From Gammaproteobacteria bacterium (lineage in GTDB: Bacteria > Pseudomonadota > Gammaproteobacteria > Steroidobacterales > Steroidobacteraceae): a stretch of DNA of 64,000 nt. Made by a program: the position numbers and the translations under genes. The notes below the pieces were generated by a model that saw nothing but the letters and a program-made list of their open reading frames with translations, was not told where the DNA came from and made no database searches. Below are positions 10,833 through 23,710 of this stretch, piece after piece; positions within the stretch are counted from its first letter, which is position 1; the number at the start of each line of letters is the position of its first letter. The DNA is taken from the NCBI GenBank assembly GCA_028293725.1, contig JAQGOE010000355.1, positions 1 to 64,000 of the forward strand, read 5' to 3'.

Positions 10833-11987
10833 ATGCCCAGGCTCATGACAAAGTCAGCCTCGCCAATCTGCTGCAGCTCCGGGTCCGCTGAAGAAGTTCA
10901 GGCGCTCCTGGATGCCGCGGTCGATGGGGTGATCATCATTGACCATCTCGGCTGCATCCAGGCGTTCAACCGCGCGGCCGAGCACCTCTTCGGCTACGCG
11001 GCGCCCGAAATCCTCGGCACGAGTGTCAACACGCTGATGGCCGGGCTCGATCGCAGCGCTCATGACGAGTACTTGGCGCGCTACGGGACCACACGCGTCC
11101 CTCATATCATCGGGAGAGGTCGCGAGGTCGAGGCACGCCGCAAGGACGGCAGCGTATTTCCCGTCCATCTCTCGGTAGGCGCGGTTGCCGGTACCGAGCC
11201 GCCACGCTTCGTCGGTTTCATCCAGGATCTCTCGCTCCGCCGGCGGTCCGAGGAGGAGACGCACAGACTGCAGGAGCGTCTGACGCACGTCGCGCGTCTG
11301 ACGACGGTTGGTGAGATGTCGGCGGGCATCGCGCATGAGCTCAACCAGCCCTTGACGGCCGTCGCCAACTACGCGCAAGCCTGCGATCGCCTGTTGGGAA
11401 TGCCGGATCCCGACATCGCTGAAATTCGCGGCGCCCTTCGACAGATTACGGAGCAGGCGGTGCGGGCGGGCGACATCATTTACAGGCTCCGGACGCTCGC
11501 GCGCAACGACGTGATGAAGCGCGAGCCGACGGATGTCAATGTGTTGATCAGCGAGCTGACCGAATTGATTCAGCTCGCCGCCAAGACACACGCGGTGCAG
11601 TACAGACTGGAGCTCGCGGTGGAGCCCCCGCAGGCCGATGTCGATCGGACCCGGATCCAGCAGGTGATTCTCAATCTCGTGCACAATGCTCTCGAAGCGC
11701 TCGCCGAGAGTCCCGGCGTGCGGGAGGTCGCCGTGCGCACCCGCCTGACGTCCGAGGGTGAAGTCGAGATCGCCGTCTGCGATACGGGCCCGGGCGTCTC
11801 ACCGGCCATCGTCCCGCGTCTGTTCGATCCCTTTTGCACTTCGAAGACCCACGGGACCGGACTCGGGCTCGCCATGAGTCGCACCATCATCAGGTCGCAC
11901 CAGGGTACTCTGGACTACTGCCCGAACTTGCCGCACGGTGCCTGTTTTACCGTACGTCTGCCCCTGGACAGCGTGGAAAGCCCATGA
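10833..11987 (+). CDS. fixL: FixL-type haem-PAS oxygen-sensor histidine kinase
   Basis: A 384-residue soluble kinase: PAS (about 20-135), HisKA with phosphoacceptor His at 168 in AHELNQPL, HATPase with NLVHNALEA, DTGPGVS and GTGLGLAMS. The PAS domain keeps His77, Arg83, His91 and Arg97, which fall exactly on His200 (haem ligand), Arg206, His214 and Arg220 of Bradyrhizobium FixL (constant offset 123). That makes haem binding and O2 sensing a strong prediction; the family autophosphorylates when deoxygenated and phosphorylates FixJ. Its stop overlaps the fixJ start (ATGA), so the pair is coupled. No membrane segments, as in Bradyrhizobium FixL. Confidence 0.93.
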   Translation: MPRLMTKSASPICCSSGSAEEVQALLDAAVDGVIIIDHLGCIQAFNRAAEHLFGYAAPEILGTSVNTLMAGLDRSAHDEYLARYGTTRVPHIIGRGREVEARRKDGSVFPVHLSVGAVAGTEPPRFVGFIQDLSLRRRSEEETHRLQERLTHVARLTTVGEMSAGIAHELNQPLTAVANYAQACDRLLGMPDPDIAEIRGALRQITEQAVRAGDIIYRLRTLARNDVMKREPTDVNVLISELTELIQLAAKTHAVQYRLELAVEPPQADVDRTRIQQVILNLVHNALEALAESPGVREVAVRTRLTSEGEVEIAVCDTGPGVSPAIVPRLFDPFCTSKTHGTGLGLAMSRTIIRSHQGTLDYCPNLPHGACFTVRLPLDSVESP

Positions 11988-12604
11988 AAGAGCGCTCGCC
12001 GGTCGTTTTCATTGTTGACGACGACGAGGCGGTGCGCAGCTCCTTGCGCCTGCTCCTGAAATCGGTGGGCCTGGTCCCGTCGGCCCTGGGCTCCGCCCGC
12101 GAGTTCCTGGATAAATACGACCCGGCGCAGCCCGGCTGTCTGGTGCTCGACGTGCGCATGCCCGAGATGAGCGGCCTAGAGCTGCAGGAGCAGCTGAATC
12201 TGAAGGGGGCGGTGCTCCCGGTAATCTTCATCACCGGTCATGGGGACGTGCCGATGGCCGTGGAGGCCATGCAGGCCGGGGCCTGCGATTTCCTGCAGAA
12301 ACCCTTTCGCGATCAGGATCTGATCGATCGGATCCAACGCGCCCTGGACAAGGACCGCACCAACAGGGCCGCGCTCAACGAGCGTACCCTCATTCGCGAG
12401 CGGCTGCAGTCGCTCACACCGCGCGAGCGGGAAGTGCTCGCCATGGTCACGAGCGGCAAGGCGAACAAGGTCATGGCGGCGGATCTCGGTGTGAGTCAGC
12501 GGACCGTGGAGATTCACCGGGCACGTGTGATGGAGAAGATGAGCGCCGCCTCGCTAGCGCAACTCGTGCGCATGGTCATGGACCTCGATGAGAAGGTGAG
12601 TTAG
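11984..12604 (+). CDS. fixJ: FixJ response regulator
   Basis: A 206-residue response regulator: receiver (about 6-120) with acidic residues at 12-14, phosphoacceptor Asp56 in LVLDVRMP and Lys in QKPF, linker, and a LuxR-type helix-turn-helix (LTPREREVLAMV through SQRTVEIHRARVM). It begins at an ATG overlapping the fixL stop, fixing the start. By family it is phosphorylated by FixL under low oxygen and activates target promoters such as fixK or terminal-oxidase genes; no fixK gene is visible in this window. Likely targets include the neighbouring cytochrome, BON and ATPase genes, which is inference. Confidence 0.93.
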   Translation: MKERSPVVFIVDDDEAVRSSLRLLLKSVGLVPSALGSAREFLDKYDPAQPGCLVLDVRMPEMSGLELQEQLNLKGAVLPVIFITGHGDVPMAVEAMQAGACDFLQKPFRDQDLIDRIQRALDKDRTNRAALNERTLIRERLQSLTPREREVLAMVTSGKANKVMAADLGVSQRTVEIHRARVMEKMSAASLAQLVRMVMDLDEKVS

Positions 12605-13241
12605 GTCCGAGCCGCGACAAGTAGTCGGCCAGCCCGACGATGTCGTCGTGCTCGAGTCGCGCCAGCAGCCGCACGTGGGCCGGTGGGAATTCAGGCCTCC
12701 GGCCGTCGACCGCGTCATAGATCTGGCGCCGCAGATATTCAAAATGCTGCCCGCCGATCTTAGGAGTATTGCGACTGGCATCGCCCTCCCCCGATGGTCC
12801 GTGACACGATGCGCAGTTGCGGAGATACACGCTCGCGCCATGAGTGACGAGATCTCCAGGGCCGATCCCGGACGACGCCGCGGGTTCGAGTCCATTCACG
12901 TATGCGGCTACATCGGCGATGGCCTGAACGTCAGCGAGATGATGCCGGTCGGCGAAGTTCTCCATCCGCAGATCCCAGCGGCCACCGTGACGGAACTCCA
13001 CGAGCTGCTTCACCAGGACGGTCAGATGTTGGCCGCCAATGCGCGGAATCGCACCGTCCGCTGTGCCGGCCCCGTTGGGCCCGTGGCAGGCCGCACACGT
13101 CATGAAAGAATCAGCGCCTCGGTTCAAAGCCGGTTTGGCCTGCATGGCCTCGAGGAATTCCTGCTGTACCACGGGCATGGCGGACACCGGCAGCGGTGCC
13201 AGCATCGCAAAACAAAACATCGTAAAATATCGTCGACGCAT
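12576..13241 (-). CDS. dihaem cytochrome c (c4-like)
   Basis: A 221-residue exported protein: signal peptide at 1-21 (FAMLAPLPVSA), then two cytochrome c domains with haem motifs CAACH (49-53) and CASCH (143-147). The repeat structure and IGGQH segments in both halves match the cytochrome c4 family of periplasmic electron carriers to terminal oxidases. The first domain has a candidate sixth ligand Met in LRMENF; in the second the usual Met position reads PPAHVRLL, so the ligand there may be His or something else. It converges on fixJ with a 29-base overlap of the coding ends. Confidence 0.88.
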   Translation of the reverse strand: MRRRYFTMFCFAMLAPLPVSAMPVVQQEFLEAMQAKPALNRGADSFMTCAACHGPNGAGTADGAIPRIGGQHLTVLVKQLVEFRHGGRWDLRMENFADRHHLADVQAIADVAAYVNGLEPAASSGIGPGDLVTHGASVYLRNCASCHGPSGEGDASRNTPKIGGQHFEYLRRQIYDAVDGRRPEFPPAHVRLLARLEHDDIVGLADYLSRLGPNSPSHRGP

Positions 13242-13488
13242 CGTGTCACCCCGTCTTTCGCCCAATCTCCAACCTAACCGGTGGCACCAGCGGGCGAATC
13301 GGGATTTATACGCATTGCCCGGGCGGGGGACGCCGGCGCCGGAGTGATTACATGCTGAATCAGGCCTATATGGAAATTGCCAGCGGAAATTACGACGGCA
13401 TTCACCTACTCGCGTAAGGGTATTGCCGAACGGACTGAACATAGGCCTTCGTGCAAGCTCAAGCCCCCTAACGAGATGGAACAGCCAA

Positions 13489-14142
13489 ATGAAAAGTGAC
13501 ACACAGATACAACAGGACGTGATGGCAGAGCTGAGCTGGGAACCCTCGGTCAACGCTGCGCACATCGGAGTCGAAGTCTCTGGTGGAATCGTGACCCTAG
13601 CCGGCCACGTGACGAATTACGCGGAAAAGCTGAACGCCGAACGAGCTGCCCAGCGCGTCGACGGTGTGAAGGCGCTGGCGGTCGAGATGGACGTTACGCT
13701 TCCTGGAGCGAGTAAGCGGAGCGACTCCGACATCGCACAGTCGGCCAACAACGTGCTGCGGTGGACGACTTACCTGCCGATGGACCACATCAAAGTCAAG
13801 GTCGAGAGCGGCCGGATCAGCCTCTCCGGCGAGGTGGAATGGGACTACCAGAGGAAGGGCGCGATCGAAGCGGTTCGCCATCTCCTGGGTGTCACGGGAG
13901 TCAGCGATCAGATCACGCTCAAGCCGAAGGCATCCGTGTCCGTCGTCAAAGCGGACATCGAGGCTGCGCTGAAGCGGCGTGCGCAGAAGCATGCGCAGGC
14001 AATTTCTGTCGAAGTGCAGGGGAGCGACGTGACGCTCACAGGGGTAGTCAACAGCTGGTCGGAACGCGATCTGGCGAGGAATTCCGCGTGGGGCGCCCCG
14101 GGCGTTCGCAACGTGAATGACAACATGACCGTCACCTTCTAA
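13489..14142 (+). CDS. triple BON domain protein
   Basis: A 217-residue soluble protein built of three BON repeats, about 1-70, 72-145 and 147-217, each with the pattern I-x-V-x-V-x-x-G-x-V-x-L-x-G (for example VSGGIVTLAGHV, VESGRISLSGEV, VQGSDVTLTGVV). It has no signal peptide, unlike OsmY, so it is probably cytoplasmic. BON proteins bind phospholipid or partner proteins and are common in the same stress clusters as Usp, CBS and phosphoketolase genes. A ribosome site is not strong; the ATG at 13489 begins right at the first repeat. Confidence 0.85.
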   Translation: MKSDTQIQQDVMAELSWEPSVNAAHIGVEVSGGIVTLAGHVTNYAEKLNAERAAQRVDGVKALAVEMDVTLPGASKRSDSDIAQSANNVLRWTTYLPMDHIKVKVESGRISLSGEVEWDYQRKGAIEAVRHLLGVTGVSDQITLKPKASVSVVKADIEAALKRRAQKHAQAISVEVQGSDVTLTGVVNSWSERDLARNSAWGAPGVRNVNDNMTVTF

Positions 14143-16345
<2,203 letters not shown>

Positions 16346-16353
<8 letters not shown>

Positions 16354-16675
16354 GCGAGACTCAACCCGGCCATCTGCGACCCAGAACTTCAGCCGCAACG
16401 TCGGTGCACAGGAGAACCGCAAGTTGCAAGCTCTGCGGAGGCCCGCAGACGTCTGGTCGGGCCTGGGAATGTTAGGACTCATCGGCTGGTCCGTTTGCTT
16501 GCCCACCCTGTTGGGAGCCTGGCTCGGTCTGTGGCTGGACAAGCGGCACCCGGGCACACATGCCTGGACACTGGCATTGCTCGTCGCCGGCTTGTGCGTG
16601 GGGTGCGCAAATGCGTGGCACTGGATAACGAAGGAACAGAGTGCCATTCAGCGTAGGCAGAGGAACGACGAGTGA
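16346..16675 (+). CDS. atpQ: N-ATPase AtpQ, AtpI-like membrane protein
   Basis: A 109-residue protein with two transmembrane helices (about 45-65 and 70-90) joined by a short loop around WLDKRHPG. It resembles AtpI/F0F1-ATPase subunit 1, an assembly factor for the c-ring, and occupies the atpQ slot of N-ATPase operons. The GTG start at 16346 overlaps atpC by 8 bases. Confidence 0.87.
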
Positions 16676-16944
16676 GCGATATCGGTCCCATCATCGGAGC
16701 ACTCGCCATCGGCATGTTCCTGGGAGCACTGTTCTTCGGCGGCCTGTGGTGGACCGTGCGCCGTGGCCTAGCCACCGCAAACCCCGCCTTGTGGTTCGGG
16801 GTTAGTGCGTTGGCCCGCATGGCGATGACATTGTCGGGCCTCTATTACGTGGCGCGTGCGGGATGGCCGAGCTTGGTCGCGTGCCTGTGCGGACTGCTCA
16901 TCGCCCGGGTCGCGGCTACGCGGCTCACACGCGTCACGAGTTGA
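16672..16944 (+). CDS. atpR: N-ATPase AtpR membrane protein
   Basis: A 90-residue protein with three predicted membrane helices, starting at a GTG that overlaps atpQ by 4 bases. AtpR is found only in N-ATPase operons; the conserved helix arginine (ALARMAMTLSG) is present and has been proposed to contact the c-subunit carboxylate during ring assembly. Function is not experimentally settled. Confidence 0.85.
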   Translation: MSDIGPIIGALAIGMFLGALFFGGLWWTVRRGLATANPALWFGVSALARMAMTLSGLYYVARAGWPSLVACLCGLLIARVAATRLTRVTS

Positions 16945-16951
16945 CCTCGTC

Positions 16952-17623
16952 ATGCGCATCGGCCCCGACCAACTCATCCTCTGGCAACACGGCTTCGTGA
17001 AGCTGAACGCGACCATCGTCACCACGTGGGGACTCATCCTGCTCCTGACGATCGGGGCAAGCCTCATCACTCGCAAGCTGACTAGCGATGTCATCGCCTC
17101 ACGCTGGCAGGCTGCGCTCGAGATTCTCATCACCGGCATCGATGAGCAGATCAAAGAGGTTGGGTTGAAGGTACCCGAACACTACATCGCCTTCATTGGC
17201 ACGCTGTTCATCTTCATTACGACGGCCAATCTGTTCACCATCATACCGGGCTACGAGCCTCCCACCAGCTCCCTTTCGACGACCGCCGCGCTCGCAACGT
17301 GCGTTTTCGTGGCGGTGCCTCTTTTTGGAATCGGGCGACGCGGCTGGCGTGGCTACCTGAAGTCGTACCTCCAGCCCACGGTGATCATGTTGCCGTTCAA
17401 TCTCATCAGCGAGCTCTCGCGCACTCTGGCTCTCGCCGTCCGCCTGTTTGGCAACATGATGAGCGGTACGATGATCATCGCGATTCTCCTCACCATCACT
17501 CCGTTCATATTCCCGGTGGCGATGACCCTGCTCGGTCTGCTGACCGGCATGGTGCAAGCCTACATCTTCAGCATCCTGGCGACGGTCTACATTGCGGCCG
17601 CCACCGGGGATGGCGATAGCTAG
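16952..17623 (+). CDS. atpB: N-ATPase subunit a
   Basis: A 223-residue membrane subunit a forming the ion half-channels. The essential Arg is Arg164 in LAVRLFGNMMSG, preceded by the conserved NLISELSRTLA. Five or six hydrophobic helices are seen. It starts at ATG 16952, seven bases after the atpR stop, and is followed after 21 bases by atpE with an upstream GAGGA ribosome site. Confidence 0.94.
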   Translation: MRIGPDQLILWQHGFVKLNATIVTTWGLILLLTIGASLITRKLTSDVIASRWQAALEILITGIDEQIKEVGLKVPEHYIAFIGTLFIFITTANLFTIIPGYEPPTSSLSTTAALATCVFVAVPLFGIGRRGWRGYLKSYLQPTVIMLPFNLISELSRTLALAVRLFGNMMSGTMIIAILLTITPFIFPVAMTLLGLLTGMVQAYIFSILATVYIAAATGDGDS

Positions 17624-17644
17624 TCAATCGAAACGAGGACACCC

Positions 17645-17926
17645 ATGGACAGCATGACACTCATCGCGGTCGCTTCCACCGTCACGGCCGGAATCACCAT
17701 CGGCGTGGGATGCTTCGGACCGGCGATGGGCCAGGGGCGCGCCGTCTCCACCGCTCTGAGCGCCATAGCACAGCAACCCGATGCCGCGCCGACCATTACC
17801 CGGACTCTATTCGTAGGGCTCGCCATGATCGAGTCGATGGCGATCTACTGCTTCGTGGTCTCGATGATCCTGTTGTTCGCCAACCCGTTCTGGAACCACG
17901 CCCTCACGACGGCGGCCGGGAAGTAG
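17645..17926 (+). CDS. atpE: N-ATPase subunit c
   Basis: A 93-residue two-helix proteolipid forming the rotor ring. The ion site carries Gln30, Glu63, Ser64 and Tyr68, equivalent to Gln32, Glu65, Ser66 and Tyr70 of the Na+-binding c subunit of Ilyobacter tartaricus; the residue equivalent to Thr67 is Met65. So most but not all Na+ ligands are present, and the coupling ion (Na+ or H+) cannot be decided from sequence. The polar loop (AQQPDA) is typical. Confidence 0.94.
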   Translation: MDSMTLIAVASTVTAGITIGVGCFGPAMGQGRAVSTALSAIAQQPDAAPTITRTLFVGLAMIESMAIYCFVVSMILLFANPFWNHALTTAAGK

Positions 17927-17929
17927 GCG

Positions 17930-18775
17930 ATGCTCATCGACTGGTTCACCGTCGGCGCCCAGGCAGTCAATTTTCTGATCCTGGTCTGGTTGCTGAAGCG
18001 CTTTCTCTACAAGCCTGTGCTGGCGGCCATCGATGCGCGCGAGAAGAAGATCGCCGCGCAGCTCGCGGATGCTGCGGCACTAGAAACGAAGGCGCAAGCC
18101 GAACGTGCAGACCTCCATCAGCGCAGTGAGGCGTTGAACCGCGAGCGCGAGGATCTGCTCCGCAAGGCCACGGAGGAAGCCAATGCGGAGCGGCAACGCC
18201 TCATCGAGTCAGCCCGGCAGGAGTCGCAGCAGTTACACTTGAAGCTGACCCAGGCCCTGGCCGAGGAGCGAGCGGAGCTCGGGCACCAGCTCTCGGTGCG
18301 CACCCAGGCAGAGGTCTTCGCAGTGGCACGCAAGACATTGGCCGACCTTGCGGGTACCAACCTCGAGGACCGCATGATCGAGGTCTTCATCGCACATCTT
18401 CGAGAGCTGCCGCAGGCGGAGAAGCTCACGCTGGCCGGCGCCGATATCGACTCCGGCAGAGGTGCCGTCACCAACAGCGTCGGGACGGCTAGCCTGGCGG
18501 TCCCAACTCACGCCGCTCTCGTCCGCAGCGCCTTCGTTCTCCCCGCCGCGGGCCGCGCTAGCATCGAGGCCGCGGTACACGAGTGCCTCGGCGCGACCGT
18601 GACGACTCGCTTTGAGACATCGCCCGAGTTTGTTTGCGGAGTCGAACTCACGATGGGAGGGGTGAAGGTCGCGTGGAGCGTCGCAGACTACCTGTTCTGC
18701 CTCTCCCAGAGTGTCGCTGCGCTCGTCGAGCCGGAACCGGCAGCGCCGACGCTGGAAGCCCAGCATGGCCACTGA
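17930..18775 (+). CDS. atpF: N-ATPase subunit b, long form
   Basis: A 281-residue subunit b, far longer than the usual 156-170 residues. It has an N-terminal membrane helix ([15 protein letters not shown]), a long charged coiled coil (about 35-130), and a C-terminal globular part (about 130-265) that has no counterpart in ordinary b. The operon has no atpH, so this extension probably takes over the delta role of joining stalk and F1 head, as proposed for N-ATPases. It starts three bases after the atpE stop and overlaps atpA by 11 bases. Confidence 0.92.
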   Translation: MLIDWFTVGAQAVNFLILVWLLKRFLYKPVLAAIDAREKKIAAQLADAAALETKAQAERADLHQRSEALNREREDLLRKATEEANAERQRLIESARQESQQLHLKLTQALAEERAELGHQLSVRTQAEVFAVARKTLADLAGTNLEDRMIEVFIAHLRELPQAEKLTLAGADIDSGRGAVTNSVGTASLAVPTHAALVRSAFVLPAAGRASIEAAVHECLGATVTTRFETSPEFVCGVELTMGGVKVAWSVADYLFCLSQSVAALVEPEPAAPTLEAQHGH

Positions 18776-20288
18776 CAGCCTGCTCCCCGATCTCGATCTG
18801 ACGTTCAGCAACCTCCGGCGAGCGCGCGAGGCGTTCGTCCCGAAACTGACACCTCGGGAGGTAGGCACCCTTACGTCGGTCTCGACGGGAATCGCGACGG
18901 TCTCGGGACTTCGGGGAGCCGGCTTCGAGGAGCTCATCCAGTTTCCCGGCGGCCTGTCCGGTATCGCGTTCAACATGAACGAGGACGAAATCGGTGTCGT
19001 GCTGCTCGGAGATCATGCCCATCTGCATGCCGGCGACGAAGTCACCCGGACGGGTCGGGTCATGGATGTCGGGGTCGGAGATCCTTTGCTCGGGCGTGTC
19101 ATCGACCCGCTCGGCAGAGCGCTCGATGACCTGGGTCCCCTGGTTTGCCCGCAGCGCCTGCCAATCGAGCGCGAAGCGAAAGCGATCATGGATCGCGCTC
19201 CAATTACCGTACCGTTACAAACCGGCATCAAGGTAATCGACGCCCTCGTCCCGATCGGGCGCGGCCAGCGAGAGCTGATCCTCGGAGATCGCCAGACCGG
19301 TAAATCCGCGATCGCCATCGACACCATTCTCAACCAGCGCGACGAGAACGTCATATGTATCTACACCGCCATGGGCCAACGCGCCTCCGCTGTGGCAAAA
19401 GCGGTGGCAGATCTTCGCTCGCATGGGGCAATGGCATACACCGTCGTCATGGTCAGCGAGGGAAGTGACGCACCGGGGCTGAACTACATCGCCCCCTACG
19501 CGGCTACCAGTATCGCGGAACACTTCATGGAAGCCGGCCGCGATGTGTTGGTAGTGTATGACGACCTTACGCAGCACGCGCGCGCGTATCGCGAGATCTC
19601 GCTGTTGCTGCGCCGTCCGCCGGGACGAGAAGCCTTTCCGGGAGACATTTTTTACATCCACTCGCGTCTGCTGGAGCGTTCCACACACCTGCGCCAGGAA
19701 CTCGGAGGCGGCTCACTGACTGCGTTACCGATCATAGAAACCGAGGCGCAAGACATCGCCGCCTACATCCCAACCAACCTCATTTCCATCACAGATGGAC
19801 AGCTCTATCTTTCGCCCACGCTGTTCGAGCTCGGGATCCTACCGGCGGTCGACGTCGCCAAATCTGTTTCCCGCGTCGGTAGTGCCGCGCAGCGCGCACC
19901 CTACCGTGCGGTGGCCGGCGACCTGAAGCTGGCGTACTCGCAATTCGAGGAGTTGGAAACATTCTCGCGCTTCGGCACTCGGCTGGATGAGCACACGCGG
20001 CAGGTCATCGGGCACGGTCAACGTATTCGCGCGTGTCTCGGACAGCCGCAGTTCGCAGCAGTCCCGGTTGCCGAGCAAATCGCGCTTCTGCAGGCGCTGT
20101 CCGGCGGACTCCTGGACCCCATTCCACTGGATCGGATCGCCGCCGCCGAGGAAGCGTTGCGCGCGGCGATCGCACAAATGCCCGGCGCCTTGCGCCAACG
20201 CTATCTGGCCGATGGCACACTGGACGCCGTCGATCGGACGAGCGTGGCACAGATCGTCGCCAGCGCGCTCGCCCCTTTCAAGCCATGA
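18765..20288 (+). CDS. atpA: N-ATPase subunit alpha
   Basis: A 507-residue alpha subunit, non-catalytic nucleotide binder of the F1 hexamer. Walker A is [11 protein letters not shown] and the conserved [21 protein letters not shown] segment follows. The start ATG at 18765 overlaps the end of atpF; the end overlaps atpG by four bases. Length is normal. Confidence 0.95.
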   Translation: MATDSLLPDLDLTFSNLRRAREAFVPKLTPREVGTLTSVSTGIATVSGLRGAGFEELIQFPGGLSGIAFNMNEDEIGVVLLGDHAHLHAGDEVTRTGRVMDVGVGDPLLGRVIDPLGRALDDLGPLVCPQRLPIEREAKAIMDRAPITVPLQTGIKVIDALVPIGRGQRELILGDRQTGKSAIAIDTILNQRDENVICIYTAMGQRASAVAKAVADLRSHGAMAYTVVMVSEGSDAPGLNYIAPYAATSIAEHFMEAGRDVLVVYDDLTQHARAYREISLLLRRPPGREAFPGDIFYIHSRLLERSTHLRQELGGGSLTALPIIETEAQDIAAYIPTNLISITDGQLYLSPTLFELGILPAVDVAKSVSRVGSAAQRAPYRAVAGDLKLAYSQFEELETFSRFGTRLDEHTRQVIGHGQRIRACLGQPQFAAVPVAEQIALLQALSGGLLDPIPLDRIAAAEEALRAAIAQMPGALRQRYLADGTLDAVDRTSVAQIVASALAPFKP

Positions 20289-21157
20289 GCGACACGCTGG
20301 CCAGTTTGCGCCGCAAGCTCAACGCAGCCGAGCAACTCGGTGCGGTGGTTCGCGCCATGAAGGCGGTTGCGGCCTCCTCCATCGGCCAATATGAGAAGGC
20401 CGTCGATGCACTGGGCCAATACCAGCGTTCGGTGGAACTCGCGCTGAGCCTATGTTTGCGCGGCGAGCAGGGAGTTGCAGCGGCGCCGGCCGCCGCCAGG
20501 GATCCGCCGGTAGGCGCCCTGGTCTTCGGATCGGATCAGGGGTTGGTGGGTCGCTTTAACGAGGTCGTCGGAAGTTTTGCGCTGGAGGGTTTGCGGAAGC
20601 TTCCAGGACCGAAGACGGTCTGGGCGGTCGGCGAACGGGTGTGCTCGTGTCTCGAAGAGGCCGGTCTGGCTATCACGAAGCGATTCGCAGTGCCGGGCTC
20701 GGTCACCGCCATCACGGCGCTGGTGACTGAGATTCAGATAGAGATCGAGACATACACGGCCCGCGAGCGGTACAGCGAGGTCCACGTCTTTCACAACTCA
20801 CCTCAAGCGGCCGCGCACTACGGTGCGGCCAGCCAGCGACTGCTGCCGCTGGATGTGGCATGGCGTAAACGACTCACGGAGATCCCGTGGCCAAACACTC
20901 AACTCGCGGAGGTGCTTGGGGGAGGCCCCGGGAGCCTGACAGCCCTGGTACACGAGCAGTTGTTCATTTCCCTTTACAGGGCGTGCGCGGAATCCCTGGC
21001 AAGCGAGAATGCCAGCCGGCTGGGAGCTATGCAGCGCGCGGAGCGGAACATCGAGAGCATCTCCAACGATTTGCGGCACTCACTCAATCGTCTGCGGCAG
21101 AGTTCGATCGACGAGGAACTCTTTGACGTGGTGGCGGGATTCAACGCGCTCGCCTGA
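20285..21157 (+). CDS. atpG: N-ATPase subunit gamma
   Basis: A 290-residue gamma subunit, the central shaft. The terminal helices are recognisable ([20 protein letters not shown] at the start, [20 protein letters not shown] near the end). It is the last gene of the operon and overlaps atpA by four bases. Sequence is divergent from housekeeping gamma, as usual for N-ATPases. Confidence 0.92.
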   Translation: MSDTLASLRRKLNAAEQLGAVVRAMKAVAASSIGQYEKAVDALGQYQRSVELALSLCLRGEQGVAAAPAAARDPPVGALVFGSDQGLVGRFNEVVGSFALEGLRKLPGPKTVWAVGERVCSCLEEAGLAITKRFAVPGSVTAITALVTEIQIEIETYTARERYSEVHVFHNSPQAAAHYGAASQRLLPLDVAWRKRLTEIPWPNTQLAEVLGGGPGSLTALVHEQLFISLYRACAESLASENASRLGAMQRAERNIESISNDLRHSLNRLRQSSIDEELFDVVAGFNALA

Positions 21158-21316
21158 AAGCGGCAGTTTTGACCGCCGAGTTGGTGCTCTAGATTCGAAC
21201 GGACGCGGCGACGGTGATCGGTAGGCCATGTGTACGTGTGTTGCCGCACCGACCACAGCGCGCCGTACGTCTACCGTGACTGTCACAACGACGCAGGACA
21301 CGATTGGTGGTAGGCA

Positions 21317-23710
21317 ATGACCGAAAATACGCTCTCTGCCGAACTTCTGCGCACGATGGACGCATACTGGCGGGCCGCGAACTACCTGTCTGTCGGTCAG
21401 ATTTACCTGTACGACAATCCGCTGCTGAAGGAGCCGCTGACGCTTGCGCACGTGAAGCCGATGCTGCTCGGGCATTGGGGTACGACACCCGGTCAGAACT
21501 TCATTTACGTCCATCTGAACCGGGTCATCAAGAAATATGACCTCGACATGATCTATGTCTCCGGCCCCGGGCACGGCGGTCCGGCGGTCGTGGGTAACAC
21601 GTACCTCGAAGGGACCTACAGCGAGATCTATCCCAACATCAGCCGCGATGAGGCCGGGCTCAAGAGGCTCTTTACACAGTTCTCGTTTCCGGGCGGAATT
21701 CCCAGTCATGCATCCCCGGAGTGTCCGGGATCGATCCACGAAGGCGGAGAGCTCGGCTACTCGCTCAGCCACTCCTTCGGCGCCGTGTTCGACAACCCGG
21801 ATTTGGTCGTCGCTTGTGTGGTCGGCGATGGCGAAGCGGAAACCGGCCCGCTCGCGACGGCGTGGCATTCCAACAAGTTCCTGAATCCCGTCACCGACGG
21901 CGCCGTACTGCCGATTCTGCATCTCAACGGCTATAAGATCTCGAACCCCACCCTCCTGGCTCGGATCAGCCACGAGGAGCTGGAGCAATTCCTGCGCGGC
22001 TGCGGTTGGACGCCCTTCTTCGTCGAGGGGCACGATCCGCACCTGATGCACGAGGCCATGGCTGCGACGCTCGACACAGCCGTTGAGCAGATTAGGCAGA
22101 TCCAGCAAGGTGCGCGCGCGCGTGGCGAGACTACGCGGCCGCGGTGGCCGATGATCGTCCTTAACTCCCCCAAGGGCTGGACGGGACCGAAGGTGGTCGA
22201 TGGCTTGCAGATCGAGGGGACATTCCGCGCCCATCAGGTACCCCTATCCATCTCGGCACAGCATCCCGAACACCTTCCGCTGCTCGAAGGTTGGTTGAAG
22301 AGCTACCGGCCCGCGGAGCTGTTCGACAGCCAAGGACGTCTGCAGCCGGAACTGGCCGATCTCGCCCCCACCGGGGAGCGACGCATGGGCGCGAACCCGC
22401 ACGCCAACGGTGGCATCCTGTTGCGCGATCTGCGCATGCCCGATTTTCGCGAGTATGCATTCAACGTCCCGTCTCCCGGGGTGGGCGGCCCCGGCGACAC
22501 TCACGTCCTCGGCCGGTTTTTGCGCGACGTTGCCAAGCTCAATGCGCAAAGGCGTCATTTTCGCATCTTTGGTCCCGATGAGACGCTGTCGAACGGGTTG
22601 GAAGCGGTTTTTGAGGTGACCAACCGTCAATGGGTCGCCGAGACGCGCAAGGATGACGAGTTCCTCGGCCCCAGCGGCCAGGTGATGGAGATGCTCAGTG
22701 AGCATCAATGCGAGGGGTGGCTGGAAGGCTATCTGCTCACCGGACGACACGGACTCTTCAACTGCTACGAGGCGTTCATCCATATCGTGGACTCAATGTT
22801 CAACCAGCACGCCAAGTGGTTGAAAGTCACCGCCACCCTCCCCTGGCGCCGTCGTATCGCCTCACTGAACTATCTTCTGGCCTCCCATGTCTGGCGACAG
22901 GATCACAACGGCTTCACCCACCAGGATCCGGGATTCATCGATCATGTCGTGAACAAGAAAGCCGAGATCGTCCGCGTGTACCTGCCGCCCGATGCCAACT
23001 GTCTGCTGTCCACGATCGATCACTGCCTGCGAAGCCGGCACTACGTGAATGTCGTGATTGCCGGAAAACACCCGGCTCCCCAGTGGCTCCCGATGGAGGC
23101 CGCCATAGAACACTGCACGAAGGGTATCGGCGTTTGGCAGTGGGCCAGTAACGAATACGATGTCGAGCCCGACGTCGTCATGGGTTGCGCCGGCGACGTG
23201 CCCACTCTCGAGACGCTCGCCGCCGTTTCCATCCTGAGGCAACACTTGCCCGACCTGAAGATCCGGGTGGTCAATGTCGTCGACCTCATGAAGTTGCAGC
23301 CGAAGTCCGAGCATCCGCACGGCTTGAGCGATCCGGAATTCGACGCCCTGTTCACGACGAACAAACCGATCATCTTCGCCTTCCATGCTTACCCGTGGCT
23401 GATTCACCGGCTGACCTATCGCCGCACCAATCACGCCAACCTTCACGTGCGCGGCTACAAGGAGGAAGGAACGATCACAACCGCCTTCGACATGACGGTA
23501 CTCAACGATCTGGATCGCTTCCACCTCGTGATGGACGTCATCGATCGCCTGCCACAGACGGGCAGTAAGGGCTCTCATCTGAAGCGGCAGCTGCAGGACA
23601 AACTGATCGAGCACAAGCACTATATTGACCGCTACGGCCAGGACATGCCGGAGATCCGCAACTGGGAATGGGGCAAGCCCCATCCGCTGGATTTGACCCG
23701 GTCAACCTGA
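21317..23710 (+). CDS. xfp: xylulose-5-phosphate/fructose-6-phosphate phosphoketolase
   Basis: A 797-residue thiamine-diphosphate enzyme splitting xylulose 5-phosphate or fructose 6-phosphate with phosphate into acetyl phosphate plus glyceraldehyde 3-phosphate or erythrose 4-phosphate. The ThDP/Mg motif is GDGEAETG at 170-177, and [10 protein letters not shown] and [20 protein letters not shown] are family signatures. The length is standard for Xfp. An acetate kinase, which would make ATP from acetyl phosphate, is not in the window. Placement directly after the N-ATPase suggests a fermentative energy module; the 160-base gap could hold its own promoter. Confidence 0.96.
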   Translation: MTENTLSAELLRTMDAYWRAANYLSVGQIYLYDNPLLKEPLTLAHVKPMLLGHWGTTPGQNFIYVHLNRVIKKYDLDMIYVSGPGHGGPAVVGNTYLEGTYSEIYPNISRDEAGLKRLFTQFSFPGGIPSHASPECPGSIHEGGELGYSLSHSFGAVFDNPDLVVACVVGDGEAETGPLATAWHSNKFLNPVTDGAVLPILHLNGYKISNPTLLARISHEELEQFLRGCGWTPFFVEGHDPHLMHEAMAATLDTAVEQIRQIQQGARARGETTRPRWPMIVLNSPKGWTGPKVVDGLQIEGTFRAHQVPLSISAQHPEHLPLLEGWLKSYRPAELFDSQGRLQPELADLAPTGERRMGANPHANGGILLRDLRMPDFREYAFNVPSPGVGGPGDTHVLGRFLRDVAKLNAQRRHFRIFGPDETLSNGLEAVFEVTNRQWVAETRKDDEFLGPSGQVMEMLSEHQCEGWLEGYLLTGRHGLFNCYEAFIHIVDSMFNQHAKWLKVTATLPWRRRIASLNYLLASHVWRQDHNGFTHQDPGFIDHVVNKKAEIVRVYLPPDANCLLSTIDHCLRSRHYVNVVIAGKHPAPQWLPMEAAIEHCTKGIGVWQWASNEYDVEPDVVMGCAGDVPTLETLAAVSILRQHLPDLKIRVVNVVDLMKLQPKSEHPHGLSDPEFDALFTTNKPIIFAFHAYPWLIHRLTYRRTNHANLHVRGYKEEGTITTAFDMTVLNDLDRFHLVMDVIDRLPQTGSKGSHLKRQLQDKLIEHKHYIDRYGQDMPEIRNWEWGKPHPLDLTRST

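Noticed and set aside
21158..21316. Terminator after atpG
   Set aside because: The GCGG/CCGC pairing around TTTT is too short to call a hairpin.
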